Below, piece after piece: positions 26,008 to 34,314 of a stretch of DNA of 35,503 nucleotides. Source of the DNA: a virus. Both the position numbers and the translations under genes were made by a program. How positions within the stretch are numbered: position 1 is the stretch's first letter; the number at the start of each line of letters is the position of its first letter. The notes below the pieces were generated by a model. The model was not told the DNA's origin, made no database searches, and was given only the letters and a program-made list of their open reading frames with translations. Location of the stretch: the IMG/VR virus record IMGVR_UViG_3300007276_000137, positions 1 through 35,503 of that record. One strand, 5' to 3'.

Positions 26008-27327
26008 TTAGTGTTTTATTTGTTTTGATTTACCTCTTAAAATTTGAGTGATTTCTTCTAATTTAATATTAGATAATCTTAGTTTTGCTTTTCTTGTTTC
26101 AGCAAATTTTTCTTTTTTATAACGTCTAACGACATATTCTGGTATGTTAGCTCTTGTAGATACAATACCATAAATTATCCATTTGTAAAGAGCTTCTTCT
26201 GCAAATTTATGAACTTGCATTTCATTATCCTTTCCAAGACTATCGCTTATATAATCTAAGATCACAGTTTTACCAGAAATATTAGAGCTAAAATGAATTT
26301 TTCCAGAAGCACAATCTATATAATAAGATCCGTTAACTTGAGCATGTTGAGGATCTAATCCGTATCTCTGCCCATCGACTGGCCAATAAGTATCATCCTC
26401 GTAATCATCATTATTATTTTCAGAAGGCGTGTTTGATTTGTAACTAGTCCACGTATCTGTATCCGCAGCGTCAGGAGAAACAAAAAGTATTTCACCGTCA
26501 GTTATAGGCCCGGTTGTAGGTAAAGAACTAACAAGTATAGTCGTGCCACTAACGTTTAATATAGTGGTGCCAGCGGGAAAATCCGCATGATATAATACCA
26601 TGCCTATTTCAAGGTTTTCTAAATCAGATGCTGTACCTGTTATTTTATAATCATTTAACGAGTTATTCCAAGATAAGTTCTCTATTATATGAGAAGACTT
26701 TTGTGGTAGTATTAAAGAACCGTCAGTTTTAGTAAATGTTAAAGTAGCGTCAGCAACAGTTATATCAGGTGCGGTTGATACAGTTATAGTTGTTAAACCA
26801 GCGCTGTTAGATATTGCGGTTACTGTAACGTTAGGGTAAAGGGAGCCACCGGTTACAACCATACCAATTAATATATCTTTATACTCCTTGTCTAACGTGA
26901 TATCTTTATCACCATCAGTCATACTGCCAATGGCTTGTAATTTAAAATCTCCATTAGCATCTTGTAGTGGGTTAGAAGATGGGTTTGACGTTTTAGAAGT
27001 AGGGTACATTAAATGCTTTATACCAGCAGAATCTACCCAACTTACTTTAGTATAATTGACATAATCTTGTGGTAACGGCATTTGAAGCGCTGCTGGCACA
27101 GTAAACTCTTGCGCTTTACAAGATTTAAAAGTATCAAATGATAATTCCTGCATTGCTCTTTGAGCATGAAAAGCAACATCAACTCTTTTAACTCTAGGGA
27201 TTATTTTATCTTCACCCACGTAGGCAATTATAAATTGATTTATTACATTATCTAATGATGTAAATTGATAATTACCATAATTATTTCCCGCGTAATACGA
27301 TTGAGGTGTTTGTGTTATTAATCCCAT
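26008..27327 (-). CDS. Connector/ring-type structural protein with two inserted beta modules
   Basis: The product has 439 residues. The N-terminal part (about 25-110) is helical and conserved-looking: LDNVINQFIIAYVGEDKIIP, VDVAFHAQRAMQELSFDTFK, then MPLPQDYVNYTKVSWVDSAG. The C-terminal part (about 345-439) is helical and basic (HKFAEEALYKWIIYGIVSTR..VRRYKKEKFAETRKAKLRLSN). The outer parts fit the tail-tubular/ring adaptor proteins of short-tailed phages. The centre holds two beta modules (about 130-200 and 225-285) with IGMVVTGG and IGMVLYHADFPAGTT. It lies 4 bases after the smaller connector-type gene and 3 bases before the muzzle gene, which fits the head-to-tail interface. Confidence 0.78.
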   Translation of the reverse strand: MGLITQTPQSYYAGNNYGNYQFTSLDNVINQFIIAYVGEDKIIPRVKRVDVAFHAQRAMQELSFDTFKSCKAQEFTVPAALQMPLPQDYVNYTKVSWVDSAGIKHLMYPTSKTSNPSSNPLQDANGDFKLQAIGSMTDGDKDITLDKEYKDILIGMVVTGGSLYPNVTVTAISNSAGLTTITVSTAPDITVADATLTFTKTDGSLILPQKSSHIIENLSWNNSLNDYKITGTASDLENLEIGMVLYHADFPAGTTILNVSGTTILVSSLPTTGPITDGEILFVSPDAADTDTWTSYKSNTPSENNNDDYEDDTYWPVDGQRYGLDPQHAQVNGSYYIDCASGKIHFSSNISGKTVILDYISDSLGKDNEMQVHKFAEEALYKWIIYGIVSTRANIPEYVVRRYKKEKFAETRKAKLRLSNIKLEEITQILRGKSKQIKH

Positions 27328-27331
27328 TTAT

Positions 27332-27994
27332 TTATTGTTTTTCTTGCATGATTTGTGCTGCTTCCATTCCTTGCCCAGCTTTCATTATATCATCTCTTCT
27401 CATAGATACACCGGTAAATTTCAATATTTTATAAACTAATTCGCTTTCTTCCGATTGATGTAATTGGAAGTTAATTACTTGACTATTGTCATACATGGCT
27501 TTGCCATTTACAACGACATAAGACCATTTAGGTGTAATTGGTTTTTTTATGTAATTACAAGTAACCGTAACCGCAGGGTAGGTTTGGATTGTAGTTTCAT
27601 TAAGTCTAACATATACCGGCCTAGTAGCTGTAGGGTTCAGTAGCGGTGTATTTTGTATATACAAAAGTTCGTTTGGTTGAATCTCTTCTACCTCTACCCC
27701 ACCCGCAATAACCGTTCCTAATCTATACATATTGTTTGGTAAAAGTCCACTCGGAACTGAGCCTGTGGTTTCAAATACAGATATTTTTTCATTTAAATTG
27801 TCTCTTATATCACTATATTCGTTTGAATTACCAAGTTTTAATAAGTAAAAATTCATATCATAGAAATACTGCTCAAATATTTCTTGTTGAGCTTGGTCAG
27901 CAAACAAATTAAACTCTTGAGGTGTAATATAACCTCTTTGTTCTTTGTTAGCAAACATTAAAACTTTTTGATATACTGTATCTATACTTACCAT
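27332..27994 (-). CDS. Connector/ring-type structural protein (smaller)
   Basis: The product has 220 residues, with an N-terminal helical segment SIDTVYQKVLMFANKEQRGY followed by ITPQEFNLFADQAQQEIFEQ. This pair is conserved, as I recall, in neck proteins of marine Bacteroidetes phages. A beta-rich middle follows (YRLGTVIAGGVEVEEIQPNE, PVYVRLNETTIQTYP) and then a helical C-terminus (ESELVYKILKFTGVSMRRDD). It precedes the larger ring-type gene by 4 bases and follows the small CGC gene. The likely role is one of the stacked rings between portal and muzzle. No enzymatic motif is present. Confidence 0.75.
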   Translation of the reverse strand: MVSIDTVYQKVLMFANKEQRGYITPQEFNLFADQAQQEIFEQYFYDMNFYLLKLGNSNEYSDIRDNLNEKISVFETTGSVPSGLLPNNMYRLGTVIAGGVEVEEIQPNELLYIQNTPLLNPTATRPVYVRLNETTIQTYPAVTVTCNYIKKPITPKWSYVVVNGKAMYDNSQVINFQLHQSEESELVYKILKFTGVSMRRDDIMKAGQGMEAAQIMQEKQ

Positions 27995-28003
27995 AATTTC
28001 TTT

Positions 28004-28168
28004 TTAGTTATTATAAGGGAAAAATCTATTTAGAGCTTGTTGTCTTTTATTGCAGCCACAATCTTTACCTGTTGCTTTAGCAACTGTATCTACTACTTTC
28101 TTTATTCCAGTTGCTTTTGTAATTTTTGCCACTGTATCGCCCAAACCTTTTGATTTTTTCTTTTCCAT
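28004..28168 (-). CDS. Small 54-residue basic protein with GKDCGCNKRxxxLN motif
   Basis: A complete frame from the ATG at 28168 to the TAA at 28004 encodes 54 residues, starting MEKKKSKGLGDTVAKITKAT and ending LNRFFPYNN. It contains two similar segments (DTVAKITKATGIKK and DTVAKATGKD) and a CGC motif followed by basic residues. Leader ATTATATTATATGG matches other starts in the operon. I recall short proteins with this GLGDTVxKxTKATGIKK...CGCxKRxxxLNxxFP pattern near structural genes of Bacteroidetes phages; their function is unknown. The two close Cys and the Lys/Arg content suggest metal or nucleic-acid binding, but no full zinc-finger set exists in one chain. Confidence 0.82.
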   Translation of the reverse strand: MEKKKSKGLGDTVAKITKATGIKKVVDTVAKATGKDCGCNKRQQALNRFFPYNN

Positions 28169-28179
28169 ATAATATAATT

Positions 28180-28218
28180 TGTAGTTTGCAATCGCCCCGT
28201 AGAGCGACTGCGTCTACA
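28180..28218 (-). ncRNA. Intergenic RNA hairpin between virion-module genes
   Basis: In the transcript the sequence folds as TGTAG (28218-28214), AC, GCAGTCGC (28211-28204), 8-nt loop TCTACGGG, GCGATTGC (28195-28188), AAA, CTACA (28184-28180). The 8-bp stem is complete on the transcribed strand because one pair is G-U; on the other strand the same position is an A-C mismatch. No U-tract follows, so it is not a classical terminator. It begins 6 bases after the upstream stop and ends 11 bases before the CGC-protein ATG, so RNA processing or translational control is plausible. Confidence 0.65.
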
Positions 28219-28224
28219 GTTAGA

Positions 28225-29079
28225 TTAATTTAATCTTTTTTCAATATTGGAGTAAATCTCCATACCTTCGTCAGTTTTAAACCAAGCGGCTAAAGCTGAG
28301 TAAGGGTGTTCGTCAAACGGAACGTTCATTAATTTTCTATCATTAGAGCCCCATGAAAAAGTTCTTTGATCAGAAGATAATTTTAATATTCCCATTTCGG
28401 TTGCTTTGATACCAAAGTTTCTAAGAACAACGTTGTCGTCATTTGCTAGCTCTAAGAATAATTCTGGATTTTTCTTAGCATATAACAGCACGTCTCTTTT
28501 AAGTTCCTTAGAACTCATCTCTGACACCTTAGATCCTAACTCTACGCGCATAACAGCTTCCGCTAAATCAATATCCATCTGCCTAGCTGTTAACATTGCA
28601 TCTAATTCAATATTTAAAACGTCTAAATCTTCTGTTGCTTGTTTCTTTTCAGATATTTCAACCCAAGATTTACCGCTTTGTGGATGGTATTTAGATAGCA
28701 TTTTTTGAAGAGTAACTTTGTTTTTAGGAACATTAAGAATTCCATTTCTAAAAATAATTCTTCCTCTAAGAACATCTCCCTTCATTTCGTCTACAAAAAC
28801 TGTATTTTGATTCTCAGCATACATTATTTCTCTTTCGTAACCTACTTCTTCGTCAAAATAGTACAAACCTACACTTTTAAACCAGTGAGACAGTGGTTGT
28901 TTACCATCTGTTAGCTTGTACATTCTATCTTTAATTTCCCAGTCATTTATAATTTTGTTAACCGGATCTTTTCTTGTTGATTTTTTTGTTTCAACAACTG
29001 GCGTTTCCACCATAACTTCTTCGAAGTCTTTTTCTATTAAAGGCTCTACGTCCTTTTGTATTTTTTGTTTTTTTGCCAT
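28225..29079 (-). CDS. Hypothetical virion-module protein downstream of the capsid gene
   Basis: The product has 284 residues. The first 40 are charged and low in order (MAKKQKIQKD.. EEVMVETPVVETKKSTRKDP). The remainder is a mixed alpha/beta protein with RGRIIFRNGILNVPKNKVTL near 105-124 and a helical C-terminal half (MSSKELKRDVLLYAKKNPEL; NFGIKATEMGILKLSSDQ; PFDEHPYSALAAWFKTDEGM). I recall similar proteins right after the capsid gene in uncultured marine phages, but their function is not known to me. It lies just after the capsid-gene terminator, so its level is probably lower than that of the capsid protein. A head-completion or packaged role is possible. Confidence 0.75.
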   Translation of the reverse strand: MAKKQKIQKDVEPLIEKDFEEVMVETPVVETKKSTRKDPVNKIINDWEIKDRMYKLTDGKQPLSHWFKSVGLYYFDEEVGYEREIMYAENQNTVFVDEMKGDVLRGRIIFRNGILNVPKNKVTLQKMLSKYHPQSGKSWVEISEKKQATEDLDVLNIELDAMLTARQMDIDLAEAVMRVELGSKVSEMSSKELKRDVLLYAKKNPELFLELANDDNVVLRNFGIKATEMGILKLSSDQRTFSWGSNDRKLMNVPFDEHPYSALAAWFKTDEGMEIYSNIEKRLN

Positions 29080-29090
29080 AATATAATATA

Positions 29091-29143
29091 TAATAAAATT
29101 AATAAAAATAAAAGGGAGTGGAGACTAAGCTCCACCCTCTTTT
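29091..29143 (-). terminator. Rho-independent terminator after the major capsid gene
   Basis: Transcribed strand: AAAAGAGGGTGGAG (29143-29130), loop CTTAGT (29129-29124), CTCCACTCCCTTTT (29123-29110), then the U-rich run TTTTATTTTTATT. The 14-position stem has one A-C mismatch and one G-U pair. It begins 13 bases after the capsid stop (29157) and lies 30 bases before the next ATG. It probably lets the capsid mRNA accumulate while reducing read-through into the connector genes. Confidence 0.85.
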
Positions 29144-29156
29144 AAAATAAATGTGC

Positions 29157-30629
29157 TTACGCAGCTCCTTTGAATAATACAAAGTTATTAGCACCTTGAG
29201 TAACTAGACATCTTTCAGAAAGCATGTGCATTTCCATTGCATCTAAATCAGAAGTAACAGCTCCAACTGAACCAGTAGTCCAAGATTTGAATTTTCTACT
29301 TTCTAAATTAGAAGCTCTGTATCTAACGTGCAAGAATGGTCTCTTTAAATTTCTACCTAAATTTTGGTCATAAACCGAAGAAACTCCAGCAGGAATCAAT
29401 ACCCCACGTATTGCATTAGTTGCATCAGTAGCATTAATTAAACCTCTAGTAGAAGCATCATTTAAGTATTTAAAGTCAGACTTGTAGAAGTCATAAGAAC
29501 CTCTACGGAATCCAGTAAAACCTAAGTTAAGAGCCATGTCTTCAGAATTGTCAAATACTCCGTAAGAAGTACCACCAGAACCGTAAGAATTTTGAGCAGC
29601 TAAGATATCGTCAAGCTGTAAACTAGTAGTTCTATCCATAAACATCATGTTTTCTTCAATAGCACCGTTAGCATCAAGCTCAGCGATCAACTCATCATAG
29701 TCTCCCATGTTAGCCATAGTGTTAGCTACGTTACCTCTAGTTTCTAAAGCATCAAATAAACCTTCAGTACCAGTAATAGAACCACCTTGATGACCACCAG
29801 AAGTAGTACCAGGACCGTCTACAGATTCTAACATTGCCATTTCTAAGTAATCAGCGAAACGAGCTTTAGTGTCACCAGCAGCTTTTAAATACCACATGTA
29901 ACCATTTTGCCCGTCTTCACCAGAAACTTCAACCCAACCAATTTGAGAAGCGTCAGATCCTGAAACCTCATACTTGTCTTTTAAGATGATTGGCTTGTTA
30001 GTTCTAGATGTGAACGATGGTTTGTTAGCACCAACTCTACCTTCAACGCCTTTAGCGTATTCAGAACCGTAAACTAATACAGATACATCACCAGCAGCTA
30101 AAGAACTAGTAGCGATATTTGCACCGTCATAACGTTCCCAAGTAACTTTACCAGAGTTAGCCGCAGTTGAACCATCAACAGCTGCTACAGCAGTAACGTA
30201 ACCTCTTGCAGTTGCATCAGAGTCTGATACTAAAATCATATCACCTGGTCTAATACCGTGAAGTATAGCTGAAGTTGTACTTGTTACTGATTTACCATCA
30301 GCATCCGTAGTACCTGCATCAAAAGTTAATGTTCCAGTTGTTGTTGAAACCGTTAAAGCAACAGCTTTATACGATAAGTGTAATCTACCTTGCTCTGACC
30401 AAACTACTTGATCAGCAGCCATAGCTTCTTCAGCACCTACTTGTGCTAAGAAACCTGAAATTGTTCTATTACCAAATACCTCTGCTTCCTTCTCCATAAG
30501 GTCTGGTAAATATTGTTGCGCCCAACCATCACTTGAACCTGCCGTAGCAAAGTCAATATAGTTAGTAGCAAGCGTTTGTTTTAGTGGAGCCGCTGTGTAT
30601 CCAGCAGCCGCCACGCCTGTAATTGCCAT
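29157..30629 (-). CDS. Major capsid protein (HK97-fold type)
   Basis: The product has 490 residues. It has an Ala/Gly-rich N-terminus (MAITGVAAAGYTAAPLKQTL) and a helical N-arm (WAQQYLPDLMEKEAEVFGNR). A Ser/Thr/Asp/Gly-rich insert at about 95-200 (SAILHGIRPGDMILVSDSD) is likely a surface-exposed decoration domain. The C-terminal part has LESRKFKSWTTGSVGAVTSD and SERCLVTQGANNFVLFKGAA, which fits the A-domain and P-domain strands of this phage class. The position after portal and scaffold-like genes, the even GC-richer codon use (GTA/GCT/CCA-rich) and the private terminator support a highly expressed capsid gene. The fold is inferred from family context. Confidence 0.86.
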   Translation of the reverse strand: MAITGVAAAGYTAAPLKQTLATNYIDFATAGSSDGWAQQYLPDLMEKEAEVFGNRTISGFLAQVGAEEAMAADQVVWSEQGRLHLSYKAVALTVSTTTGTLTFDAGTTDADGKSVTSTTSAILHGIRPGDMILVSDSDATARGYVTAVAAVDGSTAANSGKVTWERYDGANIATSSLAAGDVSVLVYGSEYAKGVEGRVGANKPSFTSRTNKPIILKDKYEVSGSDASQIGWVEVSGEDGQNGYMWYLKAAGDTKARFADYLEMAMLESVDGPGTTSGGHQGGSITGTEGLFDALETRGNVANTMANMGDYDELIAELDANGAIEENMMFMDRTTSLQLDDILAAQNSYGSGGTSYGVFDNSEDMALNLGFTGFRRGSYDFYKSDFKYLNDASTRGLINATDATNAIRGVLIPAGVSSVYDQNLGRNLKRPFLHVRYRASNLESRKFKSWTTGSVGAVTSDLDAMEMHMLSERCLVTQGANNFVLFKGAA

Positions 30630-30649
30630 AATTAATTTTTTTTAAATTG

Positions 30650-31864
30650 TTATCTATTTTTATTTTTAATTTTAAACTTAAAATCAGAAGAATTATCACC
30701 TAGCACTTTGAACTTCGTACCACCTGCTTCAATTTTTCCATGACTTTGCCTTGGATTCATATTCACGTTTTTGGCTTTAGCAACACTATCTTTCATAGCG
30801 TCAGCTTTTCCTTGTTCGTAAAAGTGTTTTGCAACAGCATCTGCATTCATTGCTGTATATAGAGATTTGTGATAACCCTTAGCATCTGATAAAGTAGAAT
30901 TTTTATCCAAAAACTTTTTGGTAAAATTATTTATATCACTTTGAGTGTTCTTAACCTCTTCAGCATTGTTTACGTTAAACCTGTATTTTTTATCACCGAC
31001 GTTATATTCAAAACCTTTGAACTTGTCGTTAAAAACCTGTTCAGTTTTCTGTGTAAAAATATCAGAGTTCTTTTTAACTGTTTTCTGAGTTGCTTCTGAC
31101 TCCTTGTTGTATCTATTAAAGAAATCTACAGCTTTTTGCTGCTCATTTGTGAGCTTGCTTCCAGCTTTAATATCTTCATAGTATTTGGACTTTTGCCCGT
31201 CCAAGTGGCTTTTAGCGTTGGCAACTTGCTCTTTTAACGCTAATTTTTTTCTTCGTATATCTCTTTCATCGTCCGCATCTTCATCGAAAGAGAATTCATC
31301 TTCCATAAGGAAGTTAATTTCTTCTGTGTTTAAATGAGGTTTTGTTTGTTTATAATACTCATATAATAAATCCTGATTATCCATGTTGCTATAATCCTTA
31401 TTGAGTTTAACGTAGTCATTTAAATCTCCACCAGTCTCTTCCATAAAGTCGATTAACTTTTGAATATTTTCTGGTATTGGTTTACCCGTAGCTTCTGCCT
31501 CGGCTACAGCCTCTTCAACTTGCTTTTCTACCTCAGTTGCTTCTTCTTCAGTGGAATCTTCAGTAATTTCTTCTAATACTGAAGTTTCTTGTGTTTCTGC
31601 TTCCGGTTGTACTTCTTCTTGTTCTTGTGTGGGCTCGGCATTTTCAGGCTCTGCAACCACTCCGCTGTCGTCAGCGTTATCTTCTTTAGTTTCATTTTTC
31701 TCTTCTTTTGGTGTTGGTGGTTTGTTTAAATCTACTTTTATAACACTATCATCCCCATCAGATTCAAATTTACTTTCATCAACTTTCACCACATTTTCAT
31801 CACCTGGATCTTGTTGGTTTTGTTGTGTAGTTTTTTCAACTACTTCTTCTAATTTTTCTTCCAT
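30650..31864 (-). CDS. Scaffold-like capsid assembly protein
   Basis: The product has 404 residues. About the first 125 are strongly acidic and of low complexity (EEKLEEVVEKTTQQNQQDPG; many TEE/EAE units). The middle is helical (EEINFLMEDEFSFDEDADDE, RRKKLALKEQVANAKSHLDG). The C-terminal 40 are basic with little structure (DFKFKIKNKNR). A long acidic, helical protein with a basic C-terminal tail between portal and capsid genes is the classic layout of scaffolding proteins, whose tail contacts the capsid shell. The AT-only leader TTATTATATTATGG precedes the start. The call rests on composition and order; no protease motif is visible. Confidence 0.72.
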   Translation of the reverse strand: MEEKLEEVVEKTTQQNQQDPGDENVVKVDESKFESDGDDSVIKVDLNKPPTPKEEKNETKEDNADDSGVVAEPENAEPTQEQEEVQPEAETQETSVLEEITEDSTEEEATEVEKQVEEAVAEAEATGKPIPENIQKLIDFMEETGGDLNDYVKLNKDYSNMDNQDLLYEYYKQTKPHLNTEEINFLMEDEFSFDEDADDERDIRRKKLALKEQVANAKSHLDGQKSKYYEDIKAGSKLTNEQQKAVDFFNRYNKESEATQKTVKKNSDIFTQKTEQVFNDKFKGFEYNVGDKKYRFNVNNAEEVKNTQSDINNFTKKFLDKNSTLSDAKGYHKSLYTAMNADAVAKHFYEQGKADAMKDSVAKAKNVNMNPRQSHGKIEAGGTKFKVLGDNSSDFKFKIKNKNR

Positions 31865-31891
31865 AATATAATATAATAATAATTAATAATT

Positions 31892-34309
31892 CTAACTAGG
31901 TTCAAACGCGCCTAAATCAAATCCTCCGCCTAGTATATCATTACCTGCAGACTCAAAGTTTTTAGGTGGTTTTCCACTATTTCTTTGCTCAATCATTTCT
32001 GACTGTTGTGTAGCTTGTATTTTTGTTCTCTCGTCTTTTCTATCTTCTTTTTGCTTTTCTCTATCTTTCATTCCATCAACCTCAACACCTTTTAATTGCA
32101 TATTGTATTGGAACTCCAGAGCCATTAATTCTTTTTTCATTTCAACCTCTTGCATCATTTTTTGAGCTTCCATTTGAGCTTCTACTTGCATAAGTTCAGC
32201 TTTACTAGCATTTATAGCTTGATTTTTTTGAATATCAGCTTGAGCTGCGGCTTGAGCCGCTTGTGCATTAGATTGTGTTTGAGCTTGTATATTTTCCAAT
32301 TGCAATTGTCTATCTCTGTCTTGTTTCTTTTTTCTTCGTATTTTTAAAAGTTGATTTGCTAGTTTAACATTTCTTATTTCCCTAAGATCAATAGCATCTT
32401 CTAGTTCTATACTTTGTTGCTGAAGAGCCATTTGAATATTGTTTTCAAGTATTTGTTTTTCCTCTTCGTCTGGTTGTAATTCTATAAAAATACCAAAATC
32501 ATAAAGGTGTAAACTTGACATTTCTTCTAAAGTTGCTACATTATGAACTCCTATAGCTTGAATAAACGCATCTTTAGTTGGTGAATATTCTATAATATCA
32601 GATACTCTTAATGATAAACACTCTGCGATTTCAGCAGTTAAAAATAAACCCGATTGCAATATATGTCTTGTTGCTGTATTACTATTGGCAGCAGCTAATT
32701 TCTGAACTCCAACTAAAGCATTTTTATCCGGCATACTACCATCTCTAGCTTCATTAAGTCCAGTTACATCTCTTATCATTTGTAGATAGTAATTATAATT
32801 ACCAATAAGAGCTTGCATTTTATTACCACCAGATCCAGATGTGATTTCTTGAATAGGTACTTTACCTGGATTCATATCGCCATCTTGAGTAAATGATCTA
32901 CCTATAACAGAACCAGTTTGAAAGAACATGTTAAGCGCTTCCTGGGGATTGTAGTTTGTTCCGTTGCCTAAATCAACTTCTGCTAAACCATCCGCATCTA
33001 AATAAACGCCATCTGGAACCATCCGCGCCATTACTTGTTGCAACTTAAGATGTGTTAATTGAATCATGTCAGCAAAGCCAGTTACACGTTTTACTAATGA
33101 ATCAATTTTACCATTATACATTCTCGGTGCTACAATAGCATAATTCATTTTTACTTTTGTGAAATCACTTTTAGGGCGCATCATATTTGATGCCATTTCC
33201 CATTTAAGCAATTTATCTGTACCTAAAATCATAGCGCCATCGTATAGACATTCTATAGATCTTAATAATCTAGAATATCCACCTTCTTTTTCTGACGGCG
33301 GGTTAAACGTGTCATCTTTAGGTATAATTTTATTAGCACCAGTACCAGTTTCTTTTACTTTATAAACTTCGTTCATATATGTTTTGTAATTAAAATACAA
33401 AACTTGAATAGTGTTGTTGTCTTCTTTATCGTAACTATTCGTTGAATTATAATTTGATCTATTATAAGATTTATTTTTCATTATATCTTCAAGATCACTT
33501 TCTGTTAAGTGTGGGAATTGTTTTGCTAATTCATTAACTGGAATTGTTTTTACTTCGCCAACATAATATATATCTTCAAAGTACGGCGAATCCGTGTAAG
33601 AATAAACAAGATTCGCTGGATCAACATAATCCACAGTAACACCTTCAGAAGTGTTGAAAGAAGTTTTTACAGCACCAATACCAAGAACCGTTAAGTCATA
33701 ATAAAATCTTTTCTTAATCAGCTCGTAATTATTGCCCTCAAATAAAACACTTAGCGCTTGTTCTTCCGCTAATTCTATAGACTGCTTATAGGTCAATTGC
33801 ATGTGAAGTTCTAGCTCTTCTGTTGATTCTGGCAACTCCTCCCCCGTGTCTCTCATGTCTATACCATAATCATTCGCTATCTCATTATCAAAAGCCTCCA
33901 TTTCCATGTCTTTCATTACGGATTCCATGTACTCTGTTCTTTGTGTTACACTAAACGGATCTTGTGCAAAAGCTTTTATATCATAAGTTCTTTCGGCTAT
34001 ACCATTAACTACTATGTCTACAAATTTAGAAATAATTGGAACTGGTTTCCAGTCTAAATTTAAATAGGACAAATCACCGTTTATAGATAACTCATCCTTA
34101 TATTTTTGTATAGACTGCTCGCCTCTAGCGTACAATCTTAGATTATGAAAATTATTTTGATTAGATCTATATCTATTAAGACTTCTATCGTTGTTGAACC
34201 ACTCTTGCTCAATAGCTTTAGCTACTTTTAAACCATAATCATAACTTAGCTTTTCAGCGTCACTAACTGTTTGACTCGGGAAATAACTTTTCATGCCAGA
34301 CTCTGCCAT
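31892..34309 (-). CDS. Portal protein
   Basis: The product has 805 residues. The N-terminal region has RYRSNQNNFHNLRLYARGEQ and the segment WKPVPIISKFVDIVVNGIAE (about 87-106), the portal signature I associate with crAss-like and related phages. Near 340-500 are the wing and stem strands and helices (WEMASNMMRPKSDFTKVKMN; KLQQVMARMVPDGVYLDADG). From about 640 to 770 there is a long Gln/Lys/Glu-rich coiled coil (QLQLENIQAQTQSNAQAAQA; MEAQKMMQEVEMKKELMALE), the usual C-terminal helix or barrel of short-tailed portals. It ends with GGGFDLGAFEPS. The start is 5 bases from the TerL stop. It forms the dodecameric DNA gate at one capsid vertex. The call is strong. Confidence 0.88.
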   Translation of the reverse strand: MAESGMKSYFPSQTVSDAEKLSYDYGLKVAKAIEQEWFNNDRSLNRYRSNQNNFHNLRLYARGEQSIQKYKDELSINGDLSYLNLDWKPVPIISKFVDIVVNGIAERTYDIKAFAQDPFSVTQRTEYMESVMKDMEMEAFDNEIANDYGIDMRDTGEELPESTEELELHMQLTYKQSIELAEEQALSVLFEGNNYELIKKRFYYDLTVLGIGAVKTSFNTSEGVTVDYVDPANLVYSYTDSPYFEDIYYVGEVKTIPVNELAKQFPHLTESDLEDIMKNKSYNRSNYNSTNSYDKEDNNTIQVLYFNYKTYMNEVYKVKETGTGANKIIPKDDTFNPPSEKEGGYSRLLRSIECLYDGAMILGTDKLLKWEMASNMMRPKSDFTKVKMNYAIVAPRMYNGKIDSLVKRVTGFADMIQLTHLKLQQVMARMVPDGVYLDADGLAEVDLGNGTNYNPQEALNMFFQTGSVIGRSFTQDGDMNPGKVPIQEITSGSGGNKMQALIGNYNYYLQMIRDVTGLNEARDGSMPDKNALVGVQKLAAANSNTATRHILQSGLFLTAEIAECLSLRVSDIIEYSPTKDAFIQAIGVHNVATLEEMSSLHLYDFGIFIELQPDEEEKQILENNIQMALQQQSIELEDAIDLREIRNVKLANQLLKIRRKKKQDRDRQLQLENIQAQTQSNAQAAQAAAQADIQKNQAINASKAELMQVEAQMEAQKMMQEVEMKKELMALEFQYNMQLKGVEVDGMKDREKQKEDRKDERTKIQATQQSEMIEQRNSGKPPKNFESAGNDILGGGFDLGAFEPS

Positions 34310-34314
34310 ATTTA

